From Cyprinodon diabolis (Eukaryota > Chordata > Actinopteri > Cyprinodontiformes > Cyprinodontidae), in assembly GCA_030533445.1 (NCBI GenBank), contig CM060068.1, forward strand, positions 33,686,510 to 33,750,509: a DNA stretch of 64,000 nt, written 5' to 3'. Numbering within the stretch: the first letter of the stretch is position 1; every line of letters begins with the position of its first letter. Below the pieces are notes generated by a model. The model had not been told where the DNA came from. It ran no database searches and saw only the letters and a program-made list of their open reading frames with translations. This document shows positions 47,251-59,440 of this stretch, one piece after another. The position numbers were made by a program, and so were the translations under genes.

Positions 47251-48550
47251 TATCATTAAATGTCAAGACTGAGGGTTATTTCATATTAAAAAAGAAGTGC
47301 CACATTGGGAATCAATTGATTCAGTCCTATTTTGCTACGGCTAGATGCTGATAAATAAAATCTTATCTATGCATCTCCTGGGGTGTCTGAAAGGTTTTAA
47401 AGGTGTTTGTTTATATAATGACTTTAGGCAAGGTACAAACATGTATTTTATTGTTCATTAAAAAATAAATCATAGTAACAATTGTAAAAACTAGTAACAT
47501 AAAACATTTTTCTTACAAGATCTCCATCATTCATACTTAAGGATCATTAAGGTAAGCCATACTAATCCCTTCTATCTTTTCTATCTTAAAATGAATTCTG
47601 TAGTTTCAGATGACTCACATCTGGTGGTTATAAACCTCCAAACACTCAGCTGTGCCACATGATGGACCAATAAATAGCAATAGGGCTTTCATTTAGCTGC
47701 TCTTGTTTTTTCAAACACTGTTCTAGCATCATGTCCTGGGGAATGTGTTCTTACAAGTGGAACTACAGTAAACAAAGGGAATATATTAAAAGAAAACAGG
47801 GGCTGCCTCAAGGCAGCAACAAGACAGTTAAAACTTGGTGTTCAAAAGAATCCCACAGATAAAGTGGAGAGGATGGTTATGAACAATGTTTGTGGCTGGA
47901 AGCCAACCATTTCCAATTAATTTTGCTGTCGTATACCCAGTGAGAGTCTGGGCAGAGGCGTTGAATGTTAACAGGCACTAAAATCAGGTACTCAAGGTGT
48001 AGATATGATCCCAAATGATAGTAGGGGCATGTATTCACTATCAAAATGAAATAAACTATTTAAAAAAGCTGTAAAGAATGTATATAAACATTTACTTTGA
48101 TTGCTTACAGTATTACTTAAAGAGGCACCTCTCTGCTAAGTGACTGTTTCTCATTATCATTGCATGCTCTAGTTTCTTTTGGCCGTTCTGTATTGCTACA
48201 GAAGAAAATCTGGACTTAGTCAGTAGTTTAAGGTCTAAACACTCATTCCCTTTAATTTTACTAACGTCAGCAGCTTCGCCCTGTGCCTATGTGGTTCCCC
48301 AGTTCGAGCAAACAGACATAGACTTATACATGTGTTCAGAGTGAGATCAAAGCTTTGTATCTGGTCCTGATCGGCCTGATTTGTAATCAATTGATGTAAA
48401 CACAGATGAGGGGGGTGTCTGTTTATTAGCATACCACAGATAGCACAGATAAATGCCAGACCATTGAGAGCTTAGATATTGCAATCTGTGAAGCTGTTTG
48501 TCCTCAAGTGGAGGTAGATTAGCTAAAACAGTTTTAGACCTTCAGGTTTG
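47251..48550. other. AT-rich intergenic DNA
   Basis: No gene recognised. Confidence 0.4.
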
Positions 48551-48554
48551 GTGC

Positions 48555-48725
48555 CTCGCAAAAGTATTCACAACGTTTCCATGTTAGAGGTGCTCAGCCC
48601 TCTTAAATCATACTATAGAAGAAGATGTTGCCTTTATAGCTGCATGTCATTCTGGGTTTGCTCTCACCAGGTTTGAGATTTTGGAGACAGACATTTCTGT
48701 GCATCATTTGTGAATTAAATTAGGT
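48555..48725 (-). repeat. Tc1/mariner-related fragment, antisense
   Basis: GCCTCGCAAAAGTATTCACA, the outer motif of many fish Tc1 inverted repeats, followed by GGTTTGCTCTCACCAGGTTT and GAGACAGACATTTCTG, the antisense of a Tc1 transposase end. Too decayed to translate. Confidence 0.5.
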
Positions 48726-49399
48726 TAAGTAAGACTAGTTAGAGTTTTTCTAACTGGATTTAAATCTAGACTTTACCTATATTTAGTTCCGTCCATTTTC
48801 CCATCAGCTTTCCTATCCTTGCTGACGACTACTTCCAATTTATTTAAGTGTTAAACTTAATAACTTAATACATTAGGTTGAATCAACTTGACAAAATTTT
48901 TACTAATGGAAGCAGTTGTTTTATTTTGGAGGTGGATTGCCCTTTCAGAGGACACATGCTGTAGAGACTGTTTTAAGGAAAACATTCAGGTGACATTTCA
49001 GTCGCTAATAGATGAAAATGGTGGATGTAATGTAACAACACTGATATCTGGACATACTGGCCATTGGTAGTACAATTGCTATGAGGTCACCAGCTGCCAT
49101 ATTTATACTCCCTAGCTACGACCAGTCACAACACGTGCACTACAGCATAGAACAATAATGATTTTCTCACTTTCAAGGGGGCATAAGACTTTTAAAATAA
49201 AGATAAATGCATCACTATGAAACACACTTGCTGTTTCATAGCATTAGTAGATTACTGTAATTATTGGTAAAAACTGGGCACATCATATTGCACATTCAGT
49301 ATGAAGTCTGTAAATAATGCAATATAACATATTATACAAATTCATTACAACATTAGTGTGTTAATCGAGCATAATACAAATACTGTCCTTAGATATTAA

Positions 49400-49401
<2 letters not shown>

Positions 49402-49480
<79 letters not shown>
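49402..49480. repeat. (TA)n microsatellite, left part
   Basis: Pure TA dinucleotides up to the first base of the Tc1 element. Confidence 0.97.
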
Positions 49481-49483
<3 letters not shown>

Positions 49484-51085
49484 TGGGGCAAAAAAGTATT
49501 TAGTCAGCCACCAATAGTGCAATTTCTCCCACTCAAAAAGATGAGAGAGGCTTGTAATTTTCATCATAGATATACCTCAACTATGAGAGACAAAATGAGG
49601 AAAAAAAATCCAGAAAATCACATTGTCTGATTTTTAAAGAATTTATTTGCAAAATATGGTGGAAAATAAGTATTTGGTCAGTTCCAAACAAGCAAGATTT
49701 CTGGCTCTCACAGACCTGTAACTTCTTCTGTAAGAGGCTCCTCTGTCCTCCACTCGTTACCTTCATTAATGGCACCTGTTTGAACCCGTTATCAGTATAA
49801 AAGACACCTGTCCACAACCTCAAACAGTCACACTCTAAACTCCACCATGGCCAAAACTAGAGAGCTGTCAAAGGACACCCGAAACAAAATTATAGACCTG
49901 CACCAGGCTGGGAAGTCTGAATCTGCCATGGGTAAACAGCTTGGTGTGAAGAAATCAACTGTGGGATCAATTATTAGAAAATGGAAAACATACAAGACCA
50001 CTGATAATCTTCCTCGATCTGGGGCTCCACGCAAGATCTCACCCCGTGGGGTCAAAATGATCACAAGAACGGTGAGTAAAAATCCCAGAACCACACGGGG
50101 GGACCTAGTGAATGACCTGCAGAGAGCTGGGACCAAAGTAACAAAGGCTACCATCAGTAACACACTACGCCGCCAGGGAACTCAAATCCTGCAGTGCCAG
50201 ACGTGTCCCCCTGCTTAAGCCAGTACATGTCAAGGCCCGTCTCAAGTTTGCTAGAGAGCATTTGGATGATCCAGACGATGACTGGGAGAATATCATATGG
50301 TCAGATGAAACCAAAATAGAACTTTTTGGTAAAAACTCTACTCGTCGTGTTTGGAGGAGAGAGAATGCTGAGTTGCATCCAAAGAACACCATACCTACAG
50401 TGAAGCATGGGGGTGGAAACATCATGCTTTGGGGCTGTTTTTCTGCTAAGGGACCAGGACGACTGATCCGTGTGAAGGAAAGAATGGATGGGGCCATGTA
50501 TCTTCAAATTTTGAGTGAAAACCTCCTTCCATCAGCAAGGGCATTGAAGATGAAACGTGCCCGGTTCTTTCAGCATGACAATGATCCCAAACACACCGCC
50601 CGGGTAACGAAGGAGTGGCTTCGTAAGAAGCATTTTAAGGTCCTGGAGTGGCCTGGCCAGTCTCCAGATCTCAACCCCATAGAAAATCTTTGGAGGGAGT
50701 TGAAAGTCCGTGTTGCCCAGTGACAGCCCCAGAACATCACTGCTCTAGAGGAGATCTGCATGGAGGAATGGGCCAAAATACCAGCAACAGTGTGTGAAAA
50801 CCTTGTGAAGACTTACAGAAAACGTTTGATCTCTGTCATTGCCAACAGAGGGTATATAACAAAGTATTGAGATGAACTTTTGTTATTGACCAAATACTTA
50901 TTTTCCACCATATTTTGCAAATAAATTCTTTAAAAATCAGACAATGTGATTTTCTGGATTTTTTTTCTCATTTTGTCTCTTATAGTTGAGGTATATCTAT
51001 GATGAAAATTACCGGCCTCTCTCATCTTTTTAAGTGGGAGAACTTGCACTATTGGTGATTGACTAAATACTTTTTTGCCCCACTG
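49481..51085 (+). mobile_element. Nearly complete Tc1/mariner transposon, 1,605 bp
   Basis: Begins CAGTGGGGCAAAAAAGTATT and ends TTTTTTGCCCCACTG with TA on both sides, the TA target of this superfamily. Terminal inverted repeats are about 200 bp (49481-49680 and 50885-51085). Each holds an outer AAGTATTTAGTCA and an inner AAGTATTTGGTCA-type motif, the IR/DR arrangement where transposase binds twice per end. A TATA-like TATAAAAG lies at 49796. The transposase gene at 49847-50870 is broken. The element sits inside a (TA)n tract that continues on both sides. Confidence 0.97.
49847..50870 (+). pseudogene. Tc1 family DD34E transposase, one frameshift and one stop
   Basis: Cut-and-paste transposase of about 340 codons. 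The N-terminal paired-like helix-turn-helix region starts [20 protein letters not shown]; the AT-hook/linker area has [11 protein letters not shown]. The catalytic core shows [13 protein letters not shown] (first Asp), [12 protein letters not shown] (second Asp) and [13 protein letters not shown] (Glu), with 34 residues between the second Asp and Glu. One extra A at about 50179-50180 shifts the frame at RRQG, and TGA at 50721-50723 interrupts after VRVAQ, where a CGA arginine codon is likely (CpG decay). All catalytic residues are intact. Natural stop TGA at 50868-50870. A second small frame starting at 50262 holds the core alone. Confidence 0.95.

Positions 51086-51142
<57 letters not shown>
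51086..51142. repeat. (TA)n microsatellite, right part
   Basis: Continuation of the TA tract beyond the transposon, with a single TATG near the border. Confidence 0.95.
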
Positions 51143-51145
<3 letters not shown>

Positions 51146-52840
51146 CTGTATATGTGCTGTTTGTATGTCCACTGAATGTAAAATTACAGGTGAAATGTAT
51201 TCCCAGACATGTTGGCATGTTTATGGTGCGACTCCAAGAGAATGGGGAGCACCAAGATGGCGGCAAGTGACGGTCTATCGGAAATCTAGAGAATAAATAG
51301 AGATCAGTGCTTAACAAGGGATGCTAGCACTGTCTCTGTTATTACACTTCAATGTTTTTTTTTTTTAAAAGAATTTCAGCTACTGATGTATGAATGATGT
51401 AGCCTTTAACCGGTTAAAGAAAAATGTACAAATTTCACACATCATAACTTAGCAATCTAAAGTGAGGTAAAATGAAAAGGTTTGCAAAAAAGTGAAACCC
51501 TAAAACTGATAGCAGAGATGTTGTAGCTTTTATCTTGTGTGTTCAGCATTGTCTGAATTGTACTGGAGAAATCAAATATTTTTTTCCTATATGATTAGAT
51601 TTAGAAATAAATATCTTAAGAAAAATTAGGTGTAAGGTATAATTATGGAATGCCATTCTAAAATAATTCGTTACAATCTATCGTTAAAATAATGCTAAAA
51701 GCTGTGTTTTAAAATAAAAAGATGACCAAACTTCCAAGAAAAACATCTGCACTGGCGCCATGTAATAAAATCTTAGAACTTTGAAGGGCGTTTCTGCTGA
51801 TTTATATGATTTCTAGATGCCGTCAAAAGTAAGCAGATAAAATGCAAATATTTGTGATACTGATAGAAGTTCTTGTATTTTGATTCAATCAATGAAAGCT
51901 GTTTTACAATGAGTTTTAGTTGTGCCTCAGAGGACATGATGATATAATATATAATATAATATAAATATAAATATAATTACCCCGATATCATGGTAAAAAG
52001 GTTGGAATTGCTGCTTTTAAAGGAAGCAATGCCTGAAGATTTTTTCTTTTAGAGTATAATTTGAACTAAACACCACTAAACTAACTTGAATCTAATCAAT
52101 ACGGAACCTAAAAAGCTCCTCCTAAAAATTCCAATACTATCAGAATATTTGCTGATCAAACACAGAAAAATTTTTTTTTTTGTTTCGTTATTGATGACTT
52201 TGCTTTTTTTTCTAAATCTCTCCCTCAGATGTTCTCGCTGACACAGTTGGAGTTTCTTATTTTCATATGACTGTACTTCTGTCGAACTGCATCAAACGTT
52301 CAGTCATCAGTTTGAAACAGAGGCACTGCAGTGGGAAAAGTGGTTCTGTTTATTTACTCGTAGGCAGACTCATTTTTTTTTACATCCCCCACACTTATCA
52401 TGAAACATCTGGGTGTGCGGAAACAGAGCAGTGAAAGGAAGTTGAGCTATCTTATCAATCTACTATTACCTTTTAAAGAAAAAGACCTGACAGGATACAT
52501 GTATACTCCCTTCCTCTTTTAACATTTCAAAGTAAAAAATGATATTTTCATGATGTACTTATGTTTTACTAGAATGTTTCATGGTTGCCTTTAAAAAAAA
52601 AAGTATAGAGAAGAGACTGTATGGGAGATTTTATGACATTGACTGTATTTTGTTGTTCCTTTCTGATGTTCACTAGCTGATTCACTCTTATGAATCCAGT
52701 CTCATAGCAGCTGAAACACAAAATCTGCCATTTAGAAGAATCTACTCTCCCAAAGCTCTGATATAAATATCTTAAATCTCATGTCAACTATACGATCTGA
52801 TGAAAAAGGGAAATGAAAAAGAACTGAGGAAGCGAAGGAG
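51143..52840. other. AT-rich intergenic DNA
   Basis: No gene. Poly-T, poly-A and an ATAAT-rich patch at about 51940-51975. Confidence 0.45.
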
Positions 52841-52859
52841 TTGTTTGCTGTCAGCAAAT

Positions 52860-53090
52860 TTAAATGGGAAAACACATTTACCACAACCCCAGCGCACGAC
52901 ACACAAACACCACATCTGAACACACACAAAGACACGGCGGTGGTGGTGGGTTCTCTTGTGGCAGCAGACTGCCTTAATGACGAGACGAGATGGTTTAACT
53001 TTAATCTCGCCGCGGTAGCTTATCGCCATCTGAAGTTCGGGCCTCTTCTCTGCTGCAGGCTGTGACCTCTGACGTCTTAATTGCAGGCTG
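52860..53090. promoter_or_regulatory. Candidate conserved regulatory element
   Basis: A GC-richer island that is not coding: TGCCTTAATGACGAGACGAG, ATGGTTTAACTTTAATCTCG, CCGCGGTAGCTTATCGCCAT, then CTGACGTCTTAATTGCAGGC. It mixes TAAT cores with a CRE-like TGACGTC and a CCGCGG. High CpG retention in otherwise CpG-poor DNA is unusual. Function is inferred from composition only. Confidence 0.35.
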
Positions 53091-53875
53091 AGCAGAAGTT
53101 TACAGTAACTTCAGTGGAAGGGATACACTGCTAAAAAGATAATATCAGTGATAGCAGGAGCCCTAAAGACTGAAGAATGATCTGTTAGGCCACAGTTAGG
53201 CACAAAATCTTTACATCTATCACCCACTTACAATTTGTTTTGCTTTTAAATTTTTTTTCTTTTGCAACAGAATTACTTTGAAGGGTAAATCTATTGTCCG
53301 TCCTTGTGGTGAGTGTGAAAGCCTGTCACATCTGTCACCTGTGATTGAAGGAGTCAGATCCTGGTCTGGTGACTCTGCTGAGGTTCAGCTGCTTTAACAA
53401 CTGAAGCTTTGTTGCTCTTGTCCTGCATCAGTCTCATGATAAAAGCTGAAAAACACCAAAACGCCTCTAGTTAGCGATAATTAGTTTCTGTTTACAACAT
53501 CTTGCTTGTTTGATGATTGTGTCATCAAACTCGTCCTCGTTGATAAGCCCTGAATTTCCTCTTTCTTTTTATAAAAGGTATTAATTAAATGCATTTCAGT
53601 TTGACCTTCCTTTTGTGAGAACCTAACACAGAGAAAATGTGAGAAAAAAAAACTGGCAGAGCTTGACCCCATGCTAAAGTGATACCAGAGAATCCAGCAT
53701 GGGCTGGATGAGAAGTAAATGATGGAAAGTCATCTGTCTTGATCTCATTGAGATGCTTGAAATAGGCTGCACATGCGATAAATGCTTTTAAAAAATATCA
53801 CAGCTGAGAGTCAGGAAAGCGCATTTGCCACGTTTCTGGGATATTATTCCTTCTAATCATCCATCAGTCCATATT
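53091..53875. other. Intergenic DNA, no gene recognised
   Basis: Nothing supported. Confidence 0.4.
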
Positions 53876-53879
53876 CTCC

Positions 53880-54192
53880 CACTTAGTTCTGTCCTGTCTA
53901 TCTCCAGCAGTCTGCGAGCGAGAGGCGGGGTACACCTTGGACAGGTCGCCACTCGCTAGTCTGTTACAGGGCAACACAGAGACACACAAAGACACATAAC
54001 CATGCGCACACACCCATCCTAGAGAAGCCAATTAACCTAACAGTCATGATTTTGTGTGGGAGGAAGAAGGAGTACCCAGAGAGAACCCACGCATAAACAG
54101 GGAGAACATGAAAAGTTTATGCAGAAAGACCCCGAGCTGGGAATCGAACCTAGGAGCCATCTTTCTACCCCCTGCCACACCATGTAGCCATG
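53880..54192 (-). repeat. Dispersed repeat of the GGATGG-tailed family, minus strand
   Basis: CTCCAGCAGTCTGCGAGCGA, GAGGCGGGGTACACCTTGGA, CAGGGCAACACAGAGACACA, AATTAACCTAACAGTCATGA and GCTGGGAATCGAACCTAGGA, the reverse of the 34.3-kb copy. This copy includes the CGGGGTACACC part that the 34.3-kb copy lacks. Confidence 0.8.
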
Positions 54193-55380
54193 TTATTTAA
54201 ACCACAGGAGGTAAACTCATCTGTCCTTTGTCCTAACTTTATATTAATTAATATTTATAGCTTTTGTTTGAGTAAAAAAATTTTAATGTTTGAGGAAAAG
54301 AAATCCCACATTTTTCATAGATATGCAAAAACTGCTTAAATGCAACTGATAATTGAATGTCTTGATTTTTTCCGGATTACTGCAGATGCATTAAAATCTC
54401 ACCTAATTACTATTTACTGATCTTAAAATTTTCAGACGATTGGCAAATGAAAATCAGAGAAAACTGATACATTCAATTATGATGCTATTGTTGAAATCAG
54501 TTATAGTTTCCATTTGGTGCACATCTCAGTGGATGATGTGCTGCAGGACTTAGATTTGCTCCAACAGCACTAGTTCAAAAAGCTGATTTATCTGTTCAGC
54601 ATGTCTTTAATCACTTTAGAGCCCCAGTAATAAACCATTAATTTGATTCAATCGTGTTGAGTGAACAAAACATTTAAACGTACAAAACATCCTCCCTTTA
54701 GGAATAAATATGGATCCTATTGTATTAATCCACTATGATATGACCAAATAAAACCAGAACCAACAATGAGGGATTGCTGAAATGGTTCAACTGTTAGGCA
54801 TAGCAAGAGCACTGCAATGTTGAACATTTCTTGCATGCACTCAAATATAAAGCCACAGAAAACCTTATTTTGCAAGGATAACGGTTTTAAAAATTAGTAT
54901 AAAGACACATCTAAATACAAATATGCTTCACAAACCTGTACTTATTTAGGTCTAGGTGCTTCGATCAGAATGAATCTGTTCTTCGTGCCATTTTTGAACA
55001 TATGGAGACTTGAGGAAGACGGAAGTAGGGGACAGTAGCAATCCAGATTCCAGCATAATAACTGCTGGGTCATTAGCAGGAAGTACCAATAAACAAAGTC
55101 TGTTCCTGTCCTACATTCTCTCGCAGTAATATCCCAAAGTCTGCAGCTATATTTTCCTCAGAAATACCATATATTTGGACATATTTGCAAATGGATTCCC
55201 ACACCTTGGACTTTCCACATTTTGTCAAATGAAAACCAGATACTTCAACATATTTCATTGTGATTTAAGATGTTTAAACAATTCAAGAAAATAATTAATT
55301 ACATATTAACAGAAAATATGAGATGAGATCGAGACTATTTTTCTGGTTTAACAAACACATTGTGTGGAGGAAAACAAACT
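54193..55380. other. AT-rich intergenic DNA
   Basis: No gene recognised. Confidence 0.4.
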
Positions 55381-55384
55381 CTGC

Positions 55385-55860
55385 ATATCACTCTGAAACC
55401 TCCATCACTGGAGTTAATTATGATGGGGTGGCAGCATCATGCCATAGGGATGCTTGTCTTTAACAGGGGCATAATAGCTGGTCTTGGCTGAAAAACGGAT
55501 GGAGAATGAAAAAAAAGTGTTTCATGGTTATAGAAGACTTTGACATGGGGAGGAGGATCTACCTTCTAGCTTGGTGATTTCCCTGGACAAATAGCAGAGC
55601 TACCAAAGTATGTTTTAGATCAAGGGCTGGGTTGGAATTGTTTACAGCTGGTTTAGAGCAAGTTTTTTACTGGTTGGGACTGGCCCAGTCCAAGTCCAAG
55701 CCTAAATTTGATTAAAACCTGAACAAATATACAGCTTGGCCAAATATTCAAAGAAGAAATGGCAAGAATGTCTGTTTCTCAATGTGTAAAGATTGTGGAC
55801 TCTTGTAAAGACCTGCAGTTATAACCTACAGGTAATTCTGCAAAGTATCATCCAATTCAC
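55385..55860 (+). pseudogene. Highly decayed Tc1 transposase remnant
   Basis: Nucleotide order TGATGGGGTGGCAGCATCAT, GGGATGCTTGTCTTTAACAG, TGGTTTAGAGCAAG, GGCCCAGTCCAAGTCCAAGC and GAAGAAATGGCAAG follows the catalytic half of another fish Tc1 family (the GGxxMVWGCF-like region, the second-Asp region, and the SQSPDLN region). No frame survives. It is a different and older family than the element at 49.5 kb. Confidence 0.6.
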
Positions 55861-55869
55861 ATCAAACTC

Positions 55870-56206
55870 ATCCCTGCTGGGGCCACGAGGGGTGCTGGTC
55901 TCTATCTCTAGTGGAGATGGGCGAGAGGCGGGGGACACCCTGGACAGGTCACCAGTCTATCTCAGGGCAACACAGAGACACAAAGCACATACAATCATTC
56001 ATGCTCACGCCTAAGGAGAATTTAGAGAAGCCAATTAGCCTAACAGTCATGAATTTGGACTGTGGGAGGAAGCCTGAGTACCTGGAGAGAACTCAAGCAT
56101 GAGAACATGCAAACTCCATGTGGAAAGACCCTGGACTGAGAATCGAACTCTTAACCTTCCTGCTGCAAGACAGCATCCCACTGTTCTACTGTGCAGCCTT
56201 GCAAAG
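55870..56206 (-). repeat. Dispersed repeat of the GGATGG-tailed family, minus strand, second copy
   Basis: CCACGAGGGGTGCTGGTCTC, GAGAGGCGGGGGACACCCTG, GTCTATCTCAGGGCAACACA, TTTGGACTGTGGGAGGAAGC and ACTGAGAATCGAACTC. The fullest copy in the window. Confidence 0.85.
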
Positions 56207-58050
56207 TGTCATACAGGTTGAAAAATAAAAATGCACGGAACAATTTCCAAAAATGAATCATAATAGGATTTTTTTAAGAGCCATATATTGATTTGTTTTC
56301 ACTTTTAACATTATATTCTTTTTGTGGAGGTCGATCGTAGGACAGAATCAGAAAACATAAGGGGACTATAAATATGTTTGCAGGGCACTGGATTCTAAGC
56401 ACAGAAAGAAAATCCCTCACCTTCTGTCATGTCTTTGCAGTTTGTTTAATGTTGGTTGACTAATAATCTGGAACGAATCCCTGAGCACTTTTGAATTCTC
56501 CAGTACCTTTTCTTGGACAAATGTTCCTCACTCTGAACTTGAAACAGTGAGCCTCAGAACTTCATCACTTCATTCTACTGTACTTAAGTAAAGGTTTGGT
56601 GAGTACAGCAACACTAGAAGAAAACATTGCTTTTCTCTTCTTTAATGGTTATTTTTGGGAAGGATTATTTTTACATCTTAACTTGTAGAATCAGCTCATG
56701 TTAGGATGATGTCAGCAGCCTTTATATAACACATTGAACAGTCTGCAGACATTTTAAAACTGGTTTTAATATGGTACATGAAGTAAAAACCCTATTTAGA
56801 AATTAATACAATAAAAAAATAATTTGCCTGATTGTTTGCAAAATTCTCATATTTTAATGATCTTTATGCAGCATTAGTGTCACCCATTCCACTGAGAGAG
56901 AAAGCACTTTTATCACAAACTAATATCTGTGTTCCAGTTTACTTCTATACCAACTCATCTATAGTAGTTGCTCAACTTCCTGTTAGCCTCATACCTTACC
57001 CTTAGTGATATTTCCAGAAGCCTGTCCCCACAATGCTCTGGCCCAAAAGTAACACTTTAAAGTTCAGATTCTTCTCTCTTTTTTTGGGGGAATCTGTGTA
57101 TAGAGCGTTCCAGAAAAAACACAAGTTGTCTCTAATAATTATAGCTGCTACTCCTCTTTTCACTTTTGTACTGATTTTCTTTGCATTTCACTCTATTTTT
57201 TTGTGGCATTTCCGTGGAGAGTGTATTTTGCTTTCAGTTTTGTTTTGTTTATTGTTTTTTTCCACGCTTATGTCTCTTGAGAGTCTTTTATTATAGGTTA
57301 TGTCACTGTTTTGCTTGTCTAATTAGAATTATTATTATTAGATAATTAGAGCCTAACTCTAACCCTATTATTAGATTATTAGATATCTAATTATTATTAG
57401 ATATAAAAAAATATTCTTATCCTATTAAAAAAAAGAAATGGAACATTAACATAAAAGTTTATGGAAGCCAGAGAAAAAATGTGAATAAATAAAAGCGTCA
57501 CATCTGTAATTATTGTTTTGTGTTCCCCAATCAAAACATTTAAACTAACAATAAACAACGGTTGTTAGTTATTTGATTAAAAAGTTGACAATAAAAAGCA
57601 GAAGAAATAATAACATATTATTTTGACAAAAAAAAAAAGGAGAAAGGAAGGACCTATAGCCAAAACGAGGGAAGAGGCAAACATTCTGGAAAGGAGCTCA
57701 AGAAAAGATTCGTATTTCAAATGTTATTTTTTAAATGAGACCTGCTCCTATAAATAAAAGTTTATGCTTGACAGAATACTAAGCTCTTAAAAAGGAATTT
57801 TCAGCTGTGATCCATTGTTTTAAAATGTCCTCTGCAACCTTACAGCAGGTTGACCAGCTTCTCTCAAGTGAATCTTCTTGCGAATCGCACCAGAACATGT
57901 TTGACCAGGCTCATGAGCTCAGAGTAATTTCAAACCGAACACAAAGGAATGTGCAAACAAATAAGAGACATCCCATCAACTCTTTCAAACTGAACTTTTA
58001 TGTGGGTCATTAATCTCCTGCTGGATTAAATATTTTTTTTGTTTTGTCCA
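56207..58050. other. AT-rich intergenic DNA
   Basis: No gene recognised. Confidence 0.4.
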
Positions 58051-58057
58051 ACACTTG

Positions 58058-58448
58058 CAGTTGTGCTTGAAGGTTTACATACCCTTCGAATAAAGACAGA
58101 AAAAACAACTGCAGGTAAAATAAGTTTAAATTTACAAAAGTAATGATAAACAAAAAACATAAAAATGGAAATCATGGCAATGAATTTGAATAAATACGTA
58201 TATAGTAATAAATAAAACAAGTAAAGAAGCCTGATTAAGATTTTGTTGAGCAACACTTTGAGACAATCACTGAACCTTTTTCTGTGATGTGATAATTAAT
58301 AAGTTTGTTGTTAGAATAATTTTTTAACAGAAATTCTAAATTGATATGTCCTTTGACTAAATATTCCTTTATTAAATATATTTGAATTACTTGTGTGAAT
58401 TTATCATTTTCTTTCATGGGAGGATGTGTAAACTTTCAAGCAGAACTG
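58058..58448. mobile_element. Tc1-type MITE, 391 bp
   Basis: Ends CAGTTGTGCTTGAAGGTTTA and, inverted, TAAACTTTCAAGCAGAACTG. They pair over about 24 bp and resemble the ends of Sleeping Beauty-like Tc1 elements. TA follows on the right; TG stands where TA is expected on the left. No transposase code, so it would be moved in trans. Confidence 0.7.
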
Positions 58449-58647
58449 TATTCTGCATTACAGACCACAAAAGGAATTCTTAACTAAACATATTAATAGC
58501 TATTCTGAAAGTTATCATACATACCTAATGTGTGCTAGACAACAGCTTTTGTTTTTAAGATGCTCTGTTTTAAGCAATTAATTGATATGCTATTAAGGCC
58601 TTAACAGAACTACTAGAAGCTGGTGTTATAATCAATGAATCACTACT

Positions 58648-59135
58648 TGTCACGTCTTGGTTGAGGTTTGGAGGACCCAAATACAGAGGCAGAGAGGCAG
58701 AGGTGAATACTTGTAGTTTTAATGCAAAATGGTTAACAAAGGTAGTCCAAAAATCCAACTAAAATGTAACAGACCAGAACCATGGAGACATCAAGAGAAA
58801 ACACGTAGAAGGAGCCAGGGAGAGACAAGGGGAGACTATTGCAGCGATGACAGGACCAGCAAAAACTGAGGAACCAACAAAGAGTGAGAGCAGAGGGAGA
58901 GCATAAATAGCTGACAGAGACAAAGGGAGGGCTAACGAGCTGACAAGGAGCAGGTGTGAGAGGAGACAACGAGGGAGCCAAGGGGAAAGGAACACACACA
59001 CACAAGAGGGCAACAGAGGACAACAGAAAAACTTGAGAACTAACAAATCTAGAAATTACAACAAAAAAGGAATTAAACCAATAAAACTAGGGAACATAGA
59101 GCAAAGTAAAGCACAATATAACCAAAACCGTGACA
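58648..59135 (-). mobile_element. Solo-LTR-like element, 488 bp
   Basis: Begins TGTCACGTCTTGGTT and ends AACCAAAACCGTGACA, so it has the TG...CA limits of an LTR together with a longer terminal inversion. CTACT on the left and CTATT on the right could be a 5-bp target duplication with one change. The interior is purine-rich on this strand and includes GAGCATAAATAGCTGAC, which may be the promoter area. No coding sequence is present. A non-autonomous terminal-inverted-repeat element is the alternative. Confidence 0.55.
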
Positions 59136-59284
59136 CTATTAGTATTAAACCTTGGTCCTTATGTAATACAGTAATGACTGAAATAGCCACACACACACTA
59201 ACTACTTAAACACTGATTAGTTGTAACTGTAAGTAAAACAGTAATAATAATAATTGAATAATAATTATACATCATTAATCTCAT

Positions 59285-59440
59285 TTCTGCATCTTAACCC
59301 ATCCCCTTGGGGTGCATTGGGCAGCTCCTGGGGGGCAATTGGGGGTTAAGCGTCTTGCTCAGGGAGCCAACAGGGTACTAGCGACCTGCTCAGGGCAAAA
59401 GCGCACTGCTCTAACCACTAGGCCTCCGATCCCTTGTCAT
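59285..59440 (-). repeat. tRNA-derived SINE, minus strand
   Basis: Reverse complement reads GGAGGCCTAGTGGTTAGAGC (A box), then CTCCCTGAGCAAGACGCTTA and CCAAGGGGATGGGTTAAGAT. Same family as the SINE bodies beside the tRNA-Arg copies, here without a tRNA-Arg in front. It creates the first third of a long but meaningless open frame on the plus strand (59312-59821). Confidence 0.8.

Noticed and set aside
49361..51317. Frames coding long Tyr-Ile repeats
   Set aside because: They are translations of the (TA)n microsatellite around the Tc1 element.
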